From: Nonomuraea basaltis
Lineage (GTDB): Bacteria; Actinomycetota; Actinomycetes; Streptosporangiales; Streptosporangiaceae
Direction of reading: 5' to 3'
Assembly: GCF_005893125.1 (NCBI RefSeq)
Contig: NZ_VCJS01000066.1
Coordinates: 1 to 60,100, forward strand
Length of the DNA: 60,100 nucleotides
Position numbers and translations under genes: made by a program. This document shows positions 8,493-16,795 of the stretch, in pieces. The notes below the pieces were generated by a model. It made no database searches and was not told where the DNA came from. It saw only the letters and a program-made list of their open reading frames with translations. The first letter of the stretch is position 1, and the number at the start of each line of letters is the position of its first letter.

Positions 8493-8532
8493 CGCGGGCT
8501 GCGGGAGACGACATGCCGGAAGGCAGCCCGCG
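8493..8532. terminator. Second hairpin between convergent genes
   Basis: Perfect 10-base stem CGCGGGCTGC / GCAGCCCGCG with a 20-base loop, immediately after the first hairpin and 58 bases from the end of the ABC permease gene. It is probably the terminator for the opposing permease operon. Confidence 0.6.
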
Positions 8533-8590
8533 TGCGTACCCTCTATCCGCGTTTTTCTGGTTTATTCGCCTTAAGGTCCATTCGTCCAAG

Positions 8591-11080
8591 TCAGCCGGTG
8601 GCGAGTGAGCCGACGATCGAGGCCCGCGCGGCGCGGCGAGCCGGCAGGACAGCGGCCAGCATGCCCGCCAGCCCCGACAGCGCCACGAACAGCGCGATCT
8701 GCGGCACCGGCACCGACAGAACGGCCCCGTCCAGCATCGCCATCACGGCGGCCCACCCGAACACGCCGCCGAGCACGACCCCGACGAGCGCCCCGATCAG
8801 CCCGAGCACCAGCGCCTCGATCGACAACATCCGGCGCAGCTGCGGCCGGCTCAGCCCCAGCGCTCGCAGCAGCGCCGACTCCCGGGTGCGTTCGTGGACC
8901 GACAGCGACAGCGTGTTCGCGATGCCCAGCAGCGAGATCAGGATCGCCAGCCCCAGCAGCCCAGTGATGATCATGAGCATCATGTCCAGCGTCTCGTCGA
9001 ACTCCCCGCGCACCTCGGTGGAGCTCATCAGCTGAACGGTGGGGTAGGTCGCGACGGCCGCTTCCACCACCGCGCGGGCCCGGTCGGCCGGGACGCCGTC
9101 CCGGATGTTGATCATCACGCTGGAGTCGGGCACCCGGTCGAAGTACGTGTCGAACGGCCTTTCCGCGACGGTGAGCGCGGGCAGCGAGGAGTTGGTGCCG
9201 TTCAGGACGGCGACCACCCGCAGCGGCACCGTCCCGGCACCGTCCGTCCTGGCCCGCACGGTGTCGCCGACCTTGACGCCCAGTTCCTCGGCCGCGTAGT
9301 CGAGCAGCGCCACCTGGCCGGCGGCCAGCCCAGCCATGGACCCGGAGAGCACCTCGGGCGTGATCGTCCCGTGGAAGGTGCCGAGGTCGTGGCTCCGGCC
9401 CTCCACCTTGGTCCGCACCTCGCGGATCTGCAGCACCGAGGCCAGCTCGGGCTCGCCGCGCAACTCCGCGGCGACCGACCGGGGCACGCCGGCCTCGCGC
9501 CCCTGCGTGGCCAGCATGTAGTCGACCGGGAACTGCTGGTCGAGCTTGGCCCACACGGTCACCCGGGTGGACGCGCTGAGCACCGAGATGAGCGTCATCA
9601 GCGTCACCCCGATCGTGAGCGCGACGGTCGTGGTCGCGGCCCGCCTGGGGTTGCGCGCGGAGTTGTCCAGGGCCAGGCGCCCGGGCACGCCGAACAGCCG
9701 GGCCGGCACCCAGCCCACCGCCGTGCTCAGCGGCTTGACCAGCACCGGCCCGAGGATCAGCACGGCCAGGAAGGTCAGCGCGCCGCCGGCCATCACGACG
9801 AAGAGCGTGGGCGGCTCGCCGGGCGGCATCCCCCACACGCCGAAGCCGGTCGTGCCCATGCCGGCCAGCAGGAACAGCGCCGCGAAGCTCCACCGCAGCA
9901 TGCCGGTGCGGAACGTCTGCTCCTCCGCCTGCGTGCGCAGCGCCGTGACCGGCGGCACCCGCGTGGCCGACCGGGCCGGCAGCAGCGCCGCGCCCACGGT
10001 GACCACCAGGCCTACGGCTAGGCCGGCGGCGATCGTGGCCGGAGCGAGCGTGACGGCCGCGTCGGTGGGAAGCGGGGCGTCGAACGCGCCGAGGACGGTC
10101 AGCGCGAGCACGGCCAGCCCGTACCCGATGACCAGGCCGAGCGCGGAGGCCAGCAGGCCCACCACGACGGACTCCAGCACGATCGAGCCGAACACCTGCC
10201 CCCGTGTGGCCCCGATGCACCGCAGCAGCGCCATCTCCCTGGTGCGCTGCGCGACGAGGATGTTGAACGTGTTGTAGATGACCAGCGCCGCCACCATCAT
10301 CGCCACGACGCCGAACATCAGCAGGCCCACGGTCAGCGTCCGCATCTCCAGCCCGGCCGCCCCGGCCAGATCGGCGGCCAGCTCGTCGCCGGTCTTGACC
10401 ACGGCCCCGCCGCCGGCGGCCGCCGCCACGGCCTGCTCCAGCCCGGGGGCGGCGCCCGCGACGTCGATCTCGCGGTAGCCCTTCGCGCCGGTCATCCGCT
10501 GTGCGGTGGCAGTGGTGAAGCCGACCACGCCGGTGTAGGCCAGCTCCTGGTCCACGCCGGGGTCGAGGAGCCCGACGAGCTTGAATCGGTGCTCGGCCTG
10601 CCGGCCGTCGAGCACGGTGATCGTGTCGCCGAGCTTGAAGCCCTGGGCCTTGGCGGTGTTCTCGTCGAGCACGGCCGCCTGGTCGTCGGTGCCCGGGCCG
10701 GTGCCGGCGACGATCGTGGTGCGGTCCAGCGGTCCCCGGACGACCGAGACGGCCGTGGTGGGCAGGCTCCCGACGGCCTTGCCGCCCTTGCCGAGCAGCG
10801 GCGCGGGGCCGCGGATCAGGCCCTGCGCCTCGGCCACACCGTGGACCGCGCGCACCCGCTCCAGGGTCTCCTCGGACAGGACGCCGTCGGGCTCCTCGGG
10901 CAGCACGGCCACGTCGACCTTGTCCGCGTCGGCCGTGACCCGCTGGGAGAACCCGGCCTGGATGGTGTCGTTCAGCACGAACGTCCCCGCGATGAACCCC
11001 ACCCCGAGCGTGATCGCCAGAGAGGTGAGCAGCAGCCGGAGCCGGTGCGCGCGCAGCCCGGCCAGCGCCGTCTTCAGCAC
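8591..11080 (-). CDS. ABC transporter permease, duplicated FtsX/MacB type
   Basis: 829-residue membrane protein with two FtsX-type modules. A first transmembrane helix (LLLTSLAITLGVGFIAGTF) is followed by an extracytoplasmic MacB-like domain, then three helices from about residue 250. The pattern repeats with a helix near residue 485 (TVALTIGVTLMTLISVLS), a second external domain, and three C-terminal helices. The sequence ALLRCIGATRGQV and its copy ALLRALGLSRPQL are the conserved cytoplasmic loops. The ATPase gene lies one base upstream. Such exporters typically handle lipids, peptides or antibiotics; the substrate is unknown. Confidence 0.92.
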   Translation of the reverse strand: MLKTALAGLRAHRLRLLLTSLAITLGVGFIAGTFVLNDTIQAGFSQRVTADADKVDVAVLPEEPDGVLSEETLERVRAVHGVAEAQGLIRGPAPLLGKGGKAVGSLPTTAVSVVRGPLDRTTIVAGTGPGTDDQAAVLDENTAKAQGFKLGDTITVLDGRQAEHRFKLVGLLDPGVDQELAYTGVVGFTTATAQRMTGAKGYREIDVAGAAPGLEQAVAAAAGGGAVVKTGDELAADLAGAAGLEMRTLTVGLLMFGVVAMMVAALVIYNTFNILVAQRTREMALLRCIGATRGQVFGSIVLESVVVGLLASALGLVIGYGLAVLALTVLGAFDAPLPTDAAVTLAPATIAAGLAVGLVVTVGAALLPARSATRVPPVTALRTQAEEQTFRTGMLRWSFAALFLLAGMGTTGFGVWGMPPGEPPTLFVVMAGGALTFLAVLILGPVLVKPLSTAVGWVPARLFGVPGRLALDNSARNPRRAATTTVALTIGVTLMTLISVLSASTRVTVWAKLDQQFPVDYMLATQGREAGVPRSVAAELRGEPELASVLQIREVRTKVEGRSHDLGTFHGTITPEVLSGSMAGLAAGQVALLDYAAEELGVKVGDTVRARTDGAGTVPLRVVAVLNGTNSSLPALTVAERPFDTYFDRVPDSSVMINIRDGVPADRARAVVEAAVATYPTVQLMSSTEVRGEFDETLDMMLMIITGLLGLAILISLLGIANTLSLSVHERTRESALLRALGLSRPQLRRMLSIEALVLGLIGALVGVVLGGVFGWAAVMAMLDGAVLSVPVPQIALFVALSGLAGMLAAVLPARRAARASIVGSLATG

Positions 11081-11081
11081 C

Positions 11082-11834
11082 TCACGCCTCCAGCTTCACG
11101 AGGGTGCCCAGCACGGACTGCGGCGTCGGCGCGGCGATCTCGGTGACCAGCTCGCCGTCGCGCAGGAACACCACGCGGTCGGCGTACGAGGCCGCCACCG
11201 GGTCGTGCGTGACCATGACGATGGTCTGGCCCAGCTCGCGTACGGAGGTGCGCAGGAAGGACAGGATCTCGGCGCCGCTGCGCGAGTCCAGGTTGCCCGT
11301 CGGCTCGTCCGCGAAGATCACCTGAGGCTTGCTGATCAGCGCCCTGGCCACGGCCACACGCTGCTGCTGGCCGCCGGACAGCTCGGCCGGCCGGTGCGCG
11401 AGCCGGTCTCTCAGCCCGACGGTCTCGATCACCCGGTCGAACAGCGGCTGGTCCGCCTGGCGGGCGGCGATCTCCAGCGGCAGGCGGATGTTCTGCTCGG
11501 CGGTCAGCGTGGGCAGCAGGTTGAACGCCTGGAAGACGAAGCCGATCCGCTCGCGGCGCAGCAGCGTGAGCTGCCGGTCGGTGAGCCCGGTCAGCTCCAC
11601 GTCGCCGATGTGCACGGTGCCCGAGGTGGCGGTGTCGAGCCCGGCCAGGCAGTGCATCAGCGTGGACTTGCCGGAGCCCGACGGGCCCATGATGGCGGTG
11701 AACGCCCCGGTCTGGAAGGCCACGTCCACGCCGCGGAGGGCATGCACCGCGGCGTCGCCCTGGCCGTACACCTTGGTCAGTTTGGTGGCCACCACGGCGG
11801 GCGGGGCCTGGCGCCGGGTCTCAGTGAGCGTCAC
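11082..11834 (-). CDS. ABC transporter ATP-binding protein, MacB/LolD-like
   Basis: About 250 residues with Walker A GPSGSGKST, Q-loop FVFQAFNLLPTL, signature LSGGQQQRVAVARAL, Walker B VIFADEPTGNLDS and the H-loop VTHDP. The spacing and the QAFNLLPTLT segment are typical of ATPases that pair with FtsX-type permeases. I prefer the GTG at 11834 over the one at 11840, because AAGGAG directly abuts the earlier GTG but is well placed for 11834. It is probably regulated by the adjacent two-component system. The upstream region holds a direct repeat of ATCAACGC (about 11857-11872). Confidence 0.93.
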   Translation of the reverse strand: MTLTETRRQAPPAVVATKLTKVYGQGDAAVHALRGVDVAFQTGAFTAIMGPSGSGKSTLMHCLAGLDTATSGTVHIGDVELTGLTDRQLTLLRRERIGFVFQAFNLLPTLTAEQNIRLPLEIAARQADQPLFDRVIETVGLRDRLAHRPAELSGGQQQRVAVARALISKPQVIFADEPTGNLDSRSGAEILSFLRTSVRELGQTIVMVTHDPVAASYADRVVFLRDGELVTEIAAPTPQSVLGTLVKLEA

Positions 11835-11941
11835 GTTCACTCCTTGTCGCGATTTATCAACGCGATCAACGCTAGGAGTGAAAATTTCGGGATCTATGGG
11901 CCCTGAGGAGGGACTTTCCGTAGGACTCCAGATGACCCCGG

Positions 11942-12592
11942 TCAGACTTTCGGCCTATGGGACGGCACGATCAGCCCGGCCTCGTACGCGTACACCACCA
12001 CCTGCGCCCGGTCCCGCAGGCCCAGCTTGGCCAGCACCCGCCCCAGGTGCGTCTTCACCGTGGCCTCCGCGACCTCCAGCCCGTTCGCGATCTCCATGTT
12101 GGACAGACCGCGCGCCACCATGAGGAGCACTTCCCGCTCGCGCGGCGTCAGGTCGGTCGCCGCGACCGGCTCCTTCGACGGCAGCTGAGCGGCGAACCTG
12201 TCGAGCATCCGCCGCAGCGTGCTCGGCGACACCACGGCGTCGCCCTCGTGCACGTGCCTGATCGCGCTGACCAGGTCGTCCGGCGGCACGTCCTTCAGCA
12301 GGAACCCGGCCGCGCCCGCCTTGACCGCCGCGAACGCGTACTCGTCCAGGTCGAACGTGGTCAGGATCAGCACCTTCGGCCCGTCGATCCGGCTGGTGGC
12401 CTCGACGCCGTCCATGTTGGGCATGCGCACGTCCATGAGCACGACGTCCACCTCGATGGTCTTCAGCAGCTCCAGGGCCGTTACCCCGTCGCCGGCCTCC
12501 GCCACCACCTCGATGTCCGGCTGCGCCCCCAGCACCATCCGGAAGCCGGCCCGCAAGAGCTCCTGATCGTCGACCAGCATCACGCGTATCAC
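11942..12592 (-). CDS. Response regulator, NarL/LuxR family
   Basis: 216-residue two-component response regulator. The receiver domain (about 1-120) has the acidic pair in MLVDDQELLRAGF, the phospho-acceptor Asp in VVLMDVRMPNMDGV and the conserved Lys in FLLKDVPP. The C-terminal LuxR-type HTH is LTPREREVLLMVARGLS through ANGLEVAEATVKTH. I start at GTG 12592 because the receiver begins there; the frame is open into the kinase gene. It lies 13 bases after the kinase and most likely controls the adjacent ABC exporter. Confidence 0.93.
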   Translation of the reverse strand: MIRVMLVDDQELLRAGFRMVLGAQPDIEVVAEAGDGVTALELLKTIEVDVVLMDVRMPNMDGVEATSRIDGPKVLILTTFDLDEYAFAAVKAGAAGFLLKDVPPDDLVSAIRHVHEGDAVVSPSTLRRMLDRFAAQLPSKEPVAATDLTPREREVLLMVARGLSNMEIANGLEVAEATVKTHLGRVLAKLGLRDRAQVVVYAYEAGLIVPSHRPKV

Positions 12593-12605
12593 CGGCCCGC
12601 CTCCT

Positions 12606-13850
12606 CTACGCCGCCTTGGCCAGGGGCAACCTGGCCAGCACCTCGAAGCCGCCGCCGGAGCGCGGCCCTGCCCACACGGCGCCACCGTACATGCCGACCC
12701 GCTCGCGCATGCCGATCAGCCCGTGGCCGCCGGGGCTGCGCGGCGCCGCCGCGCCCCTGCCGTCGTCGGTCACGCGCACGACCAGCTCCGGGCCGCCGTA
12801 CTCGATCTCCACGACCGCCTGGACGCCCGGGCCGCCGTGCTTGAGCGCGTTCGTGAGGGCCTCCTGGACGATGCGGTAGATCGCGAGCTGCTGGCCTTCG
12901 GGCAGCTCGACGGGCACGCCGCCGACCCGCAGCCGCGCGGGCACGGCCGAACCGCGTACCAGCTCCTCCAACTGGCCCAGCCCCGGCTGCGGGGTGTAGT
13001 CGGTGTCGCCGCCCTCGTTCTCCCGCAGCACGCCGACCAGCCTGCGCATCTCGGCGAGCGCGGCCCGGCCGGTCTTGGAGATGTTCCTGACGGCCAGGCG
13101 GGCCTGCTCGGGGTCGCTGTCCAGGGTGTAGCCGGCGCCGTCGGCCTGCACCACCATCACGCTGACGTTGTGGGCCACGACGTCGTGCAGCTCCCTGGCG
13201 ATCCTGGCGCGCTCGGCCGCGGCGGCCATCCTGGCCTGCTGGTCCCGCTCGCGTTCTGCCCGCTCGGCGCGCTCCTCCAGGCCCTCCAGGTAGCGTCGGC
13301 GGGTGTTGGCGTACAGGCCGGTCAGCCAGATCGTCACCACGAAGATCGAACCGCTGAAGAACATGCCGAGCGTGGGCGTGTCCCAGTTGACCAGGACCAG
13401 GAAGATCCCGAGCTCCGCCACCAGGCCGGCGGCCACCGCCCAGCGGAACGAGCACTCGTAGGCCACCGCCCAGAGCGCGATCAGCACCGCGAGGTTGGCC
13501 GGCAGCAGAGTGACGTCCGCCAGCCACTGGCCGAAGCTGATCAGCGAGATGACCGCGAAGGAGGCGAGCGGCCGGTCGCGCCAGAGTAGCGGCGCCAGCA
13601 GCGCCGCCGACAGGCCCAGGTAGCCGGCCAGGCCCATGTCCAGGCTGGCGGCGGGCTGGCTGCCGGTCGCGAACGGTAACGCCAGGATGGCGCACAGCGC
13701 GGCGAGAGGAGCGACCCGGAGGACGCCCGCCAGCTTCTCATGGCGTCTGGACCACGCCCGTACCCTGCCGAACACATCATCACGATATGTAGGCCAGATC
13801 CGGTATTGGTCCGTCTCCAGGCTGAAGTACGAGTACGACCCAGGTCGCAC
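12606..13850 (-). CDS. Sensor histidine kinase, HisKA_3 (NarL partner) type
   Basis: About 414 residues. The N-terminal half holds five or so transmembrane helices (from LRVAPLAALCAILALPFA to FSGSIFVVTIWLTGLY) with almost no external domain, so it probably senses something in the membrane. A short coiled region RAERERDQQARMAAAAERA leads to the H-box ARELHDVVAHNVSVM, then EALTNALKHGG (N-box) and GGHGLIGMRERV (G-box). The start is uncertain: GTG 13850 gives the longest frame and GTG 13775 is an alternative; neither has a good ribosome site. Pairs with the response regulator downstream. Confidence 0.9.
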   Translation of the reverse strand: MRPGSYSYFSLETDQYRIWPTYRDDVFGRVRAWSRRHEKLAGVLRVAPLAALCAILALPFATGSQPAASLDMGLAGYLGLSAALLAPLLWRDRPLASFAVISLISFGQWLADVTLLPANLAVLIALWAVAYECSFRWAVAAGLVAELGIFLVLVNWDTPTLGMFFSGSIFVVTIWLTGLYANTRRRYLEGLEERAERAERERDQQARMAAAAERARIARELHDVVAHNVSVMVVQADGAGYTLDSDPEQARLAVRNISKTGRAALAEMRRLVGVLRENEGGDTDYTPQPGLGQLEELVRGSAVPARLRVGGVPVELPEGQQLAIYRIVQEALTNALKHGGPGVQAVVEIEYGGPELVVRVTDDGRGAAAPRSPGGHGLIGMRERVGMYGGAVWAGPRSGGGFEVLARLPLAKAA

Positions 13851-13940
13851 ATGAACCGTGGCTTACGCCGGGCTTACGGTCTCTTGGGCATCCTTTGTAT
13901 TGGGAGCGCCCCTTCAGCGGGCGAGTAAAGGGAGATCGTG

Positions 13941-14453
13941 ATGGCGGATCATGATCGCGACGCCGGGTCGCGCGGTGAAGAGGAAGCGCCGCGCGACCCG
14001 ATGCCGGACGAGACTGCGGCTTCTCCGAGCGCGCGCGACACGGATGTCCACCCCACCCAGCCCGGCCTGAGGTACGGAGAGATCCCCCCAGGTCCGGCGC
14101 CCGAGGACTACACGACGACCGCGCACACGATGCCCGGTCCGACCGATTCTCCCCAGCAGGGCTCTGGCTCCTTCAGGGACTTCATCCGGCAGAAGCCTGC
14201 CCAGATCATCGGCGCCGGCCTGATCGGCCTCTTCGTGGGCGGCCTGCTCGGCGGCACCGCCGTGGCGCTGGTCAGCGACAGGGGCGACAGGCACGGCGTC
14301 TGGATGGATCATGACCGGGCGCCTATGCAGCTCCGCATGTTCCCCGAACGCCTGGATGAGTCCTGCTATCGGGTCCGGGGCGGCGTCGATTGCGTGATTC
14401 CCCCCGTCCCGACGAACTCGCTGCCCGACGTGGAGCCCACCAGTACGGGTTGA
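13941..14453 (+). CDS. Single-pass membrane protein, unknown function
   Basis: 170 residues, starting at ATG 13941 with AAGGGAG at 13928-13934. The first 85 residues are hydrophilic, acidic and proline-rich, as expected for a disordered cytoplasmic tail. One transmembrane helix follows (IIGAGLIGLFVGGLLGGTAVALV, split here as IIGAGLIGLFVG and GLLGGTAVALV), then about 50 residues outside with two cysteines (ESCYRVRGGVDCVIPP) that could pair. I recognise no family. It is transcribed away from the kinase gene. Confidence 0.72.
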   Translation: MADHDRDAGSRGEEEAPRDPMPDETAASPSARDTDVHPTQPGLRYGEIPPGPAPEDYTTTAHTMPGPTDSPQQGSGSFRDFIRQKPAQIIGAGLIGLFVGGLLGGTAVALVSDRGDRHGVWMDHDRAPMQLRMFPERLDESCYRVRGGVDCVIPPVPTNSLPDVEPTSTG

Positions 14454-14550
14454 GTCGGCGGTTCGCCCGCTGGATTTCCGATGACATACGCGCCAAGGCC
14501 AAACAGCGGCCACAGAAGAGCTGGCACGCTTCGCGAGACAGGCTCGATCG

Positions 14551-15486
14551 ATGACGGAGCTCCTGTCGCTGCTTGGTTGGAACAACTCGGGTGGCCGTCG
14601 CGCCAGCCTCACGCGAAAAATAGTCGCGCTCGGCATCGACACCGGCCACTTTCGGCGCGCATCCCGAAGTAAATATACATCTGAGCATCTGTCCGGTGCT
14701 GTGGCCGCATCTACAAGCATCAACGGAGTCCTCGACCACCTGGGAATCCCGCGCAGCGGAGGCGCACACTCGCATATCAGCCGCCGCATCAAGGCTCTTG
14801 GGCTTGATATTTCGCATTTTTCGCACGTTCCGGGACGTTGGTCCAGCTCTCATCAACAGTTCGATCGCGGCACCCTTGAAAAGGCGGCGGACGGCGCGAG
14901 GAGCATGCGAGAGATTCTGCGGCGTCTTGGCATGCCCGAGTCCAGGAGCGCCCGAGAGGAGATCCGCCGTCAGCTTCACGCGTTCGGACTGCCCGAACCC
15001 TCCGGGTTTCAGCGCATCAAGCTCAGCGAGGCGGAAGTCAGATCGGCCGCCGAGGCGTCACACTCGGTCGTGTCGATGATGCGCCTCCTCAACCTGCCGG
15101 TCGGCGAAACGAACCGGCGACGTCTCCTGCGCTGCATCACCCGTCATGGCATCGATACGTCCCACTTCGACCGCACGCTCACCAGTTCTGTTCTGAGCAG
15201 ATCGCCCAGGGATCCACGTGCCGTTTTGGTGGAACGGCCTCCCGGCACAGGCCGCACCCCAGGACGCGTCCTCCGACGTGCACTAAGCGATATCGCTGTG
15301 CCCGTTGCCTGTGCGAAGTGAGGAGTCGGTGACGTGTGGCAAGGAGCGCCGCTGACGCTCGAGGTCGACCACATCAACGGCAATCCGGTCGACAACCGCC
15401 GGGAAAATCTGCGGCTGCTGTGCCCGAACTGTCACTCGCAAACGGCGACATTTGCCGGGCGAAACAGAGGCCGATCCAGTGCTTAG
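14551..15486 (+). pseudogene. HNH endonuclease with N-terminal HTH-like repeats, interrupted by in-frame TGA
   Basis: Reading frame 14551-15486 with one internal TGA at 15319-15321. Residues 1-220 contain four repeats of a helix-turn-helix-like unit ending in versions of ALGIDTGHF (GIDTGHF, GLDISHF, then a variant ending GLPEPSGF, then GIDTSHF). After ACAK the TGA falls where the family has the second Cys of a C-x2-C zinc pair. The frame then continues GVGDVWQGAPLTLEVDHING, with CPNC and a final H in CHSQT, a complete HNH motif. If translation stops, the catalytic domain is lost. Upstream, ATG 14481 lies in another frame, and codons before 14551 (EELARFARQARS) look family-like, so the true N terminus may also be disturbed. 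Alternatives are sequencing error or recoding. Confidence 0.75.
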
Positions 15487-15488
15487 GG

Positions 15489-15571
15489 TGCGGGCGGGGG
15501 GACTCGAACCCCCACAGTGTTTCCACCAACAGGACCTAAACCTGCCGCGTATGCCATTTCGCCACGCCCGC
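15489..15571 (-). tRNA. tRNA-Leu (anticodon UAG)
   Basis: On the minus strand the gene starts GCGGGCG and ends CGCCCGC plus discriminator A, giving a perfect 7-base acceptor stem. The anticodon arm is GCAGG-TTTAGGT-CCTGT, so the anticodon is TAG (reads CUA and other CUN). A long variable arm (TTGGTGGAAACACT) and a T-arm GGGGGTTCGAGTCCCCC complete a class II tRNA of 83 bases. CCA is not encoded (CCC follows). The interrupted HNH gene ends 2 bases beyond its 3' end on the opposite strand. Confidence 0.95.
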
Positions 15572-15572
15572 G

Positions 15573-15594
15573 CAGTCCTGCCAAAGCAGGACTG
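15573..15594. other. Hairpin flanking the tRNA 5' end
   Basis: Perfect 9-base stem CAGTCCTGC / GCAGGACTG with loop CAAA, one base outside the 5' end of the tRNA. It lies in the tRNA precursor leader if transcription starts further out; it may be a processing signal or a terminator for the other strand. Confidence 0.5.
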
Positions 15595-15668
15595 AAACAG
15601 TTTAGCGCTCCGAGCGCGGCAGAAGAGCCCTCCGGGAGGATGGAACCGTTGTCTTCGTAGAGACGGTA

Positions 15669-15697
15669 CAGGCCCTCGAAGAGCGAGCGAGGGCCTG
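15669..15697 (-). terminator. Terminator of the peroxiredoxin gene
   Basis: Perfect 10-base stem CAGGCCCTCG / CGAGGGCCTG with a 9-base loop, just after the bcp stop on the minus strand and before the tRNA gene. Confidence 0.7.
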
Positions 15698-15706
15698 CAG
15701 CCGGGG

Positions 15707-16180
15707 TCAGGCCAGGCCCAGCTTCTTCTTGAGCGAGGCCACGTGCCCCGTCGCCTTCACGTTGTAGAGCGCCTGCTCGACCTTCCCGTCCCCGTCGATG
15801 ACGAACGTCGAGCGAATGACCCCCACGACTTCCTTCCCGTAGAGCTTCTTGGTGCCGTACACCCCGTAAGCCTGATGAACGGCCAGCTCCGGGTCCGACA
15901 GCAGGGGAAAGGTCAGCGCGTCGCGCTCGGCGAACTTGGCCAGCTTTTCCGGCTTGTCCTTCGACACGCCGAGGACGACGAATCCTTCGGCCGTCAACTG
16001 GCCCAGATTGTCGCGGAAGTCGCAGGCCTGCTTGGTGCAGCCGGGCGTCATCGCGGCAGGGTAGAAATAGAGGATCACTCGCTTGCCGCGGTAGGTGTCG
16101 AGGGAGACGGTGCCGCCGTCGGCGGTGGGTAGCGTGAACTCGGGCGCGGCGTCGCCGGGCGCGAGCTTGGTTTCGGTCAC
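15707..16180 (-). CDS. bcp: Thioredoxin-dependent peroxiredoxin, BCP/PrxQ type
   Basis: 157-residue peroxiredoxin that reduces hydrogen and alkyl peroxides. The active site is AAMTPGCTKQACDFRD, with the peroxidatic Cys after TPG and the resolving Cys five residues on, the BCP arrangement; the more common PKDDTPGCT is altered to PAAMTPGCT. Start GTG 16180 is chosen for the strong AGGAGG 6 bases upstream; the frame is open further but unsupported. DUF3618 is divergent. Confidence 0.93.
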   Translation of the reverse strand: MTETKLAPGDAAPEFTLPTADGGTVSLDTYRGKRVILYFYPAAMTPGCTKQACDFRDNLGQLTAEGFVVLGVSKDKPEKLAKFAERDALTFPLLSDPELAVHQAYGVYGTKKLYGKEVVGVIRSTFVIDGDGKVEQALYNVKATGHVASLKKKLGLA

Positions 16181-16331
16181 GGGGCCCTCCTGAGTTCTTT
16201 CCGCAAACCTACCGGCCCCGCCACCGTGCCGTACGGTGCGACGACCTGACAGACTGATCACGACCAGAACGGACGGAGCTCGCACGGCACGCGGAGCGGG
16301 CGCGGCCTCGCATACGGTCGAGAGGAGAGCC

Positions 16332-16658
16332 ATGGCTGACACCGATCCCGACGAGCTGGAGCGGCGAATCGCGCGGACACGCGCGGAGTTGGCGCAGACG
16401 GTCGACGCCATTGCCGACCGGGTGAGCCCCAAGCGGGTCGCCGAGCGCACGGTGGCCGACGTCAAGAGCAGGGCCGGGCACTTCGTGGCGTCCGTGGGCG
16501 ACGCCCTGGGGGTCACGCCGCGGCCGGTCGAATACGGCGACGACACCGACCGGATATGGGAGGAAGAGCGGCCTGACCTGGCGCCGGTGCTGATCGGGAT
16601 CGGCGCGGTGCTGGTCGTGGGGGCGGCCATCGTGCTGTGGCGCCGCCGGCGTCGCTAA
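16332..16658 (+). CDS. DUF3618 family membrane protein
   Basis: 108 residues starting MADTDPDELERRIARTRAEL, the standard beginning of DUF3618 proteins (an amphipathic helix pair with TRAELAQTVDAIADRV), a linker, then one C-terminal transmembrane helix (LIGIGAVLVVGAAIVLW) and the basic tail RRRRR. GAGGAGAG precedes ATG 16332. These small proteins often sit next to membrane-stress genes; function unknown. Confidence 0.88.
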   Translation: MADTDPDELERRIARTRAELAQTVDAIADRVSPKRVAERTVADVKSRAGHFVASVGDALGVTPRPVEYGDDTDRIWEEERPDLAPVLIGIGAVLVVGAAIVLWRRRRR

Positions 16659-16659
16659 C

Positions 16660-16795
16660 CCGTCAGAGCAGGGACGGCGCGCCCACAGACGGCAGATCGT
16701 GCCGCTGACTCGTCCGAGGCAGGGACGGCACGCCCATAGATCGGCAGGCCATGCCGCCGACCTGTCAGAGGCCCGGGGCGGCAGGCCCTCAGAGG
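16660..16795. repeat. Three imperfect tandem units of about 50 bases
   Basis: The spacer between DUF3618 and the racemase-fold gene consists of about two and a half imperfect copies: unit 1 about 16660-16708, unit 2 16709-16760, unit 3 from 16761 into the end of the next gene. Shared blocks are CGTCAGAGCAGGGACGGC / CGTCCGAGGCAGGGACGGC / TGTCAGAGGCCCGGGGCGGC, and GATCGTGCCGCTGA / GGCCATGCCGCCGA. Confidence 0.7.

Noticed and set aside
15319..15321. Confident selenocysteine call
   Set aside because: A zinc-ligand position in an HNH enzyme is an unlikely site for selenocysteine, and no selenocysteine genes are visible here; kept only as an alternative to a nonsense mutation.
15489..15571. tRNA-Leu as attachment site of an integrated element
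   Set aside because: No integrase, no direct repeat of the tRNA 3' end found nearby, and housekeeping genes on both sides.
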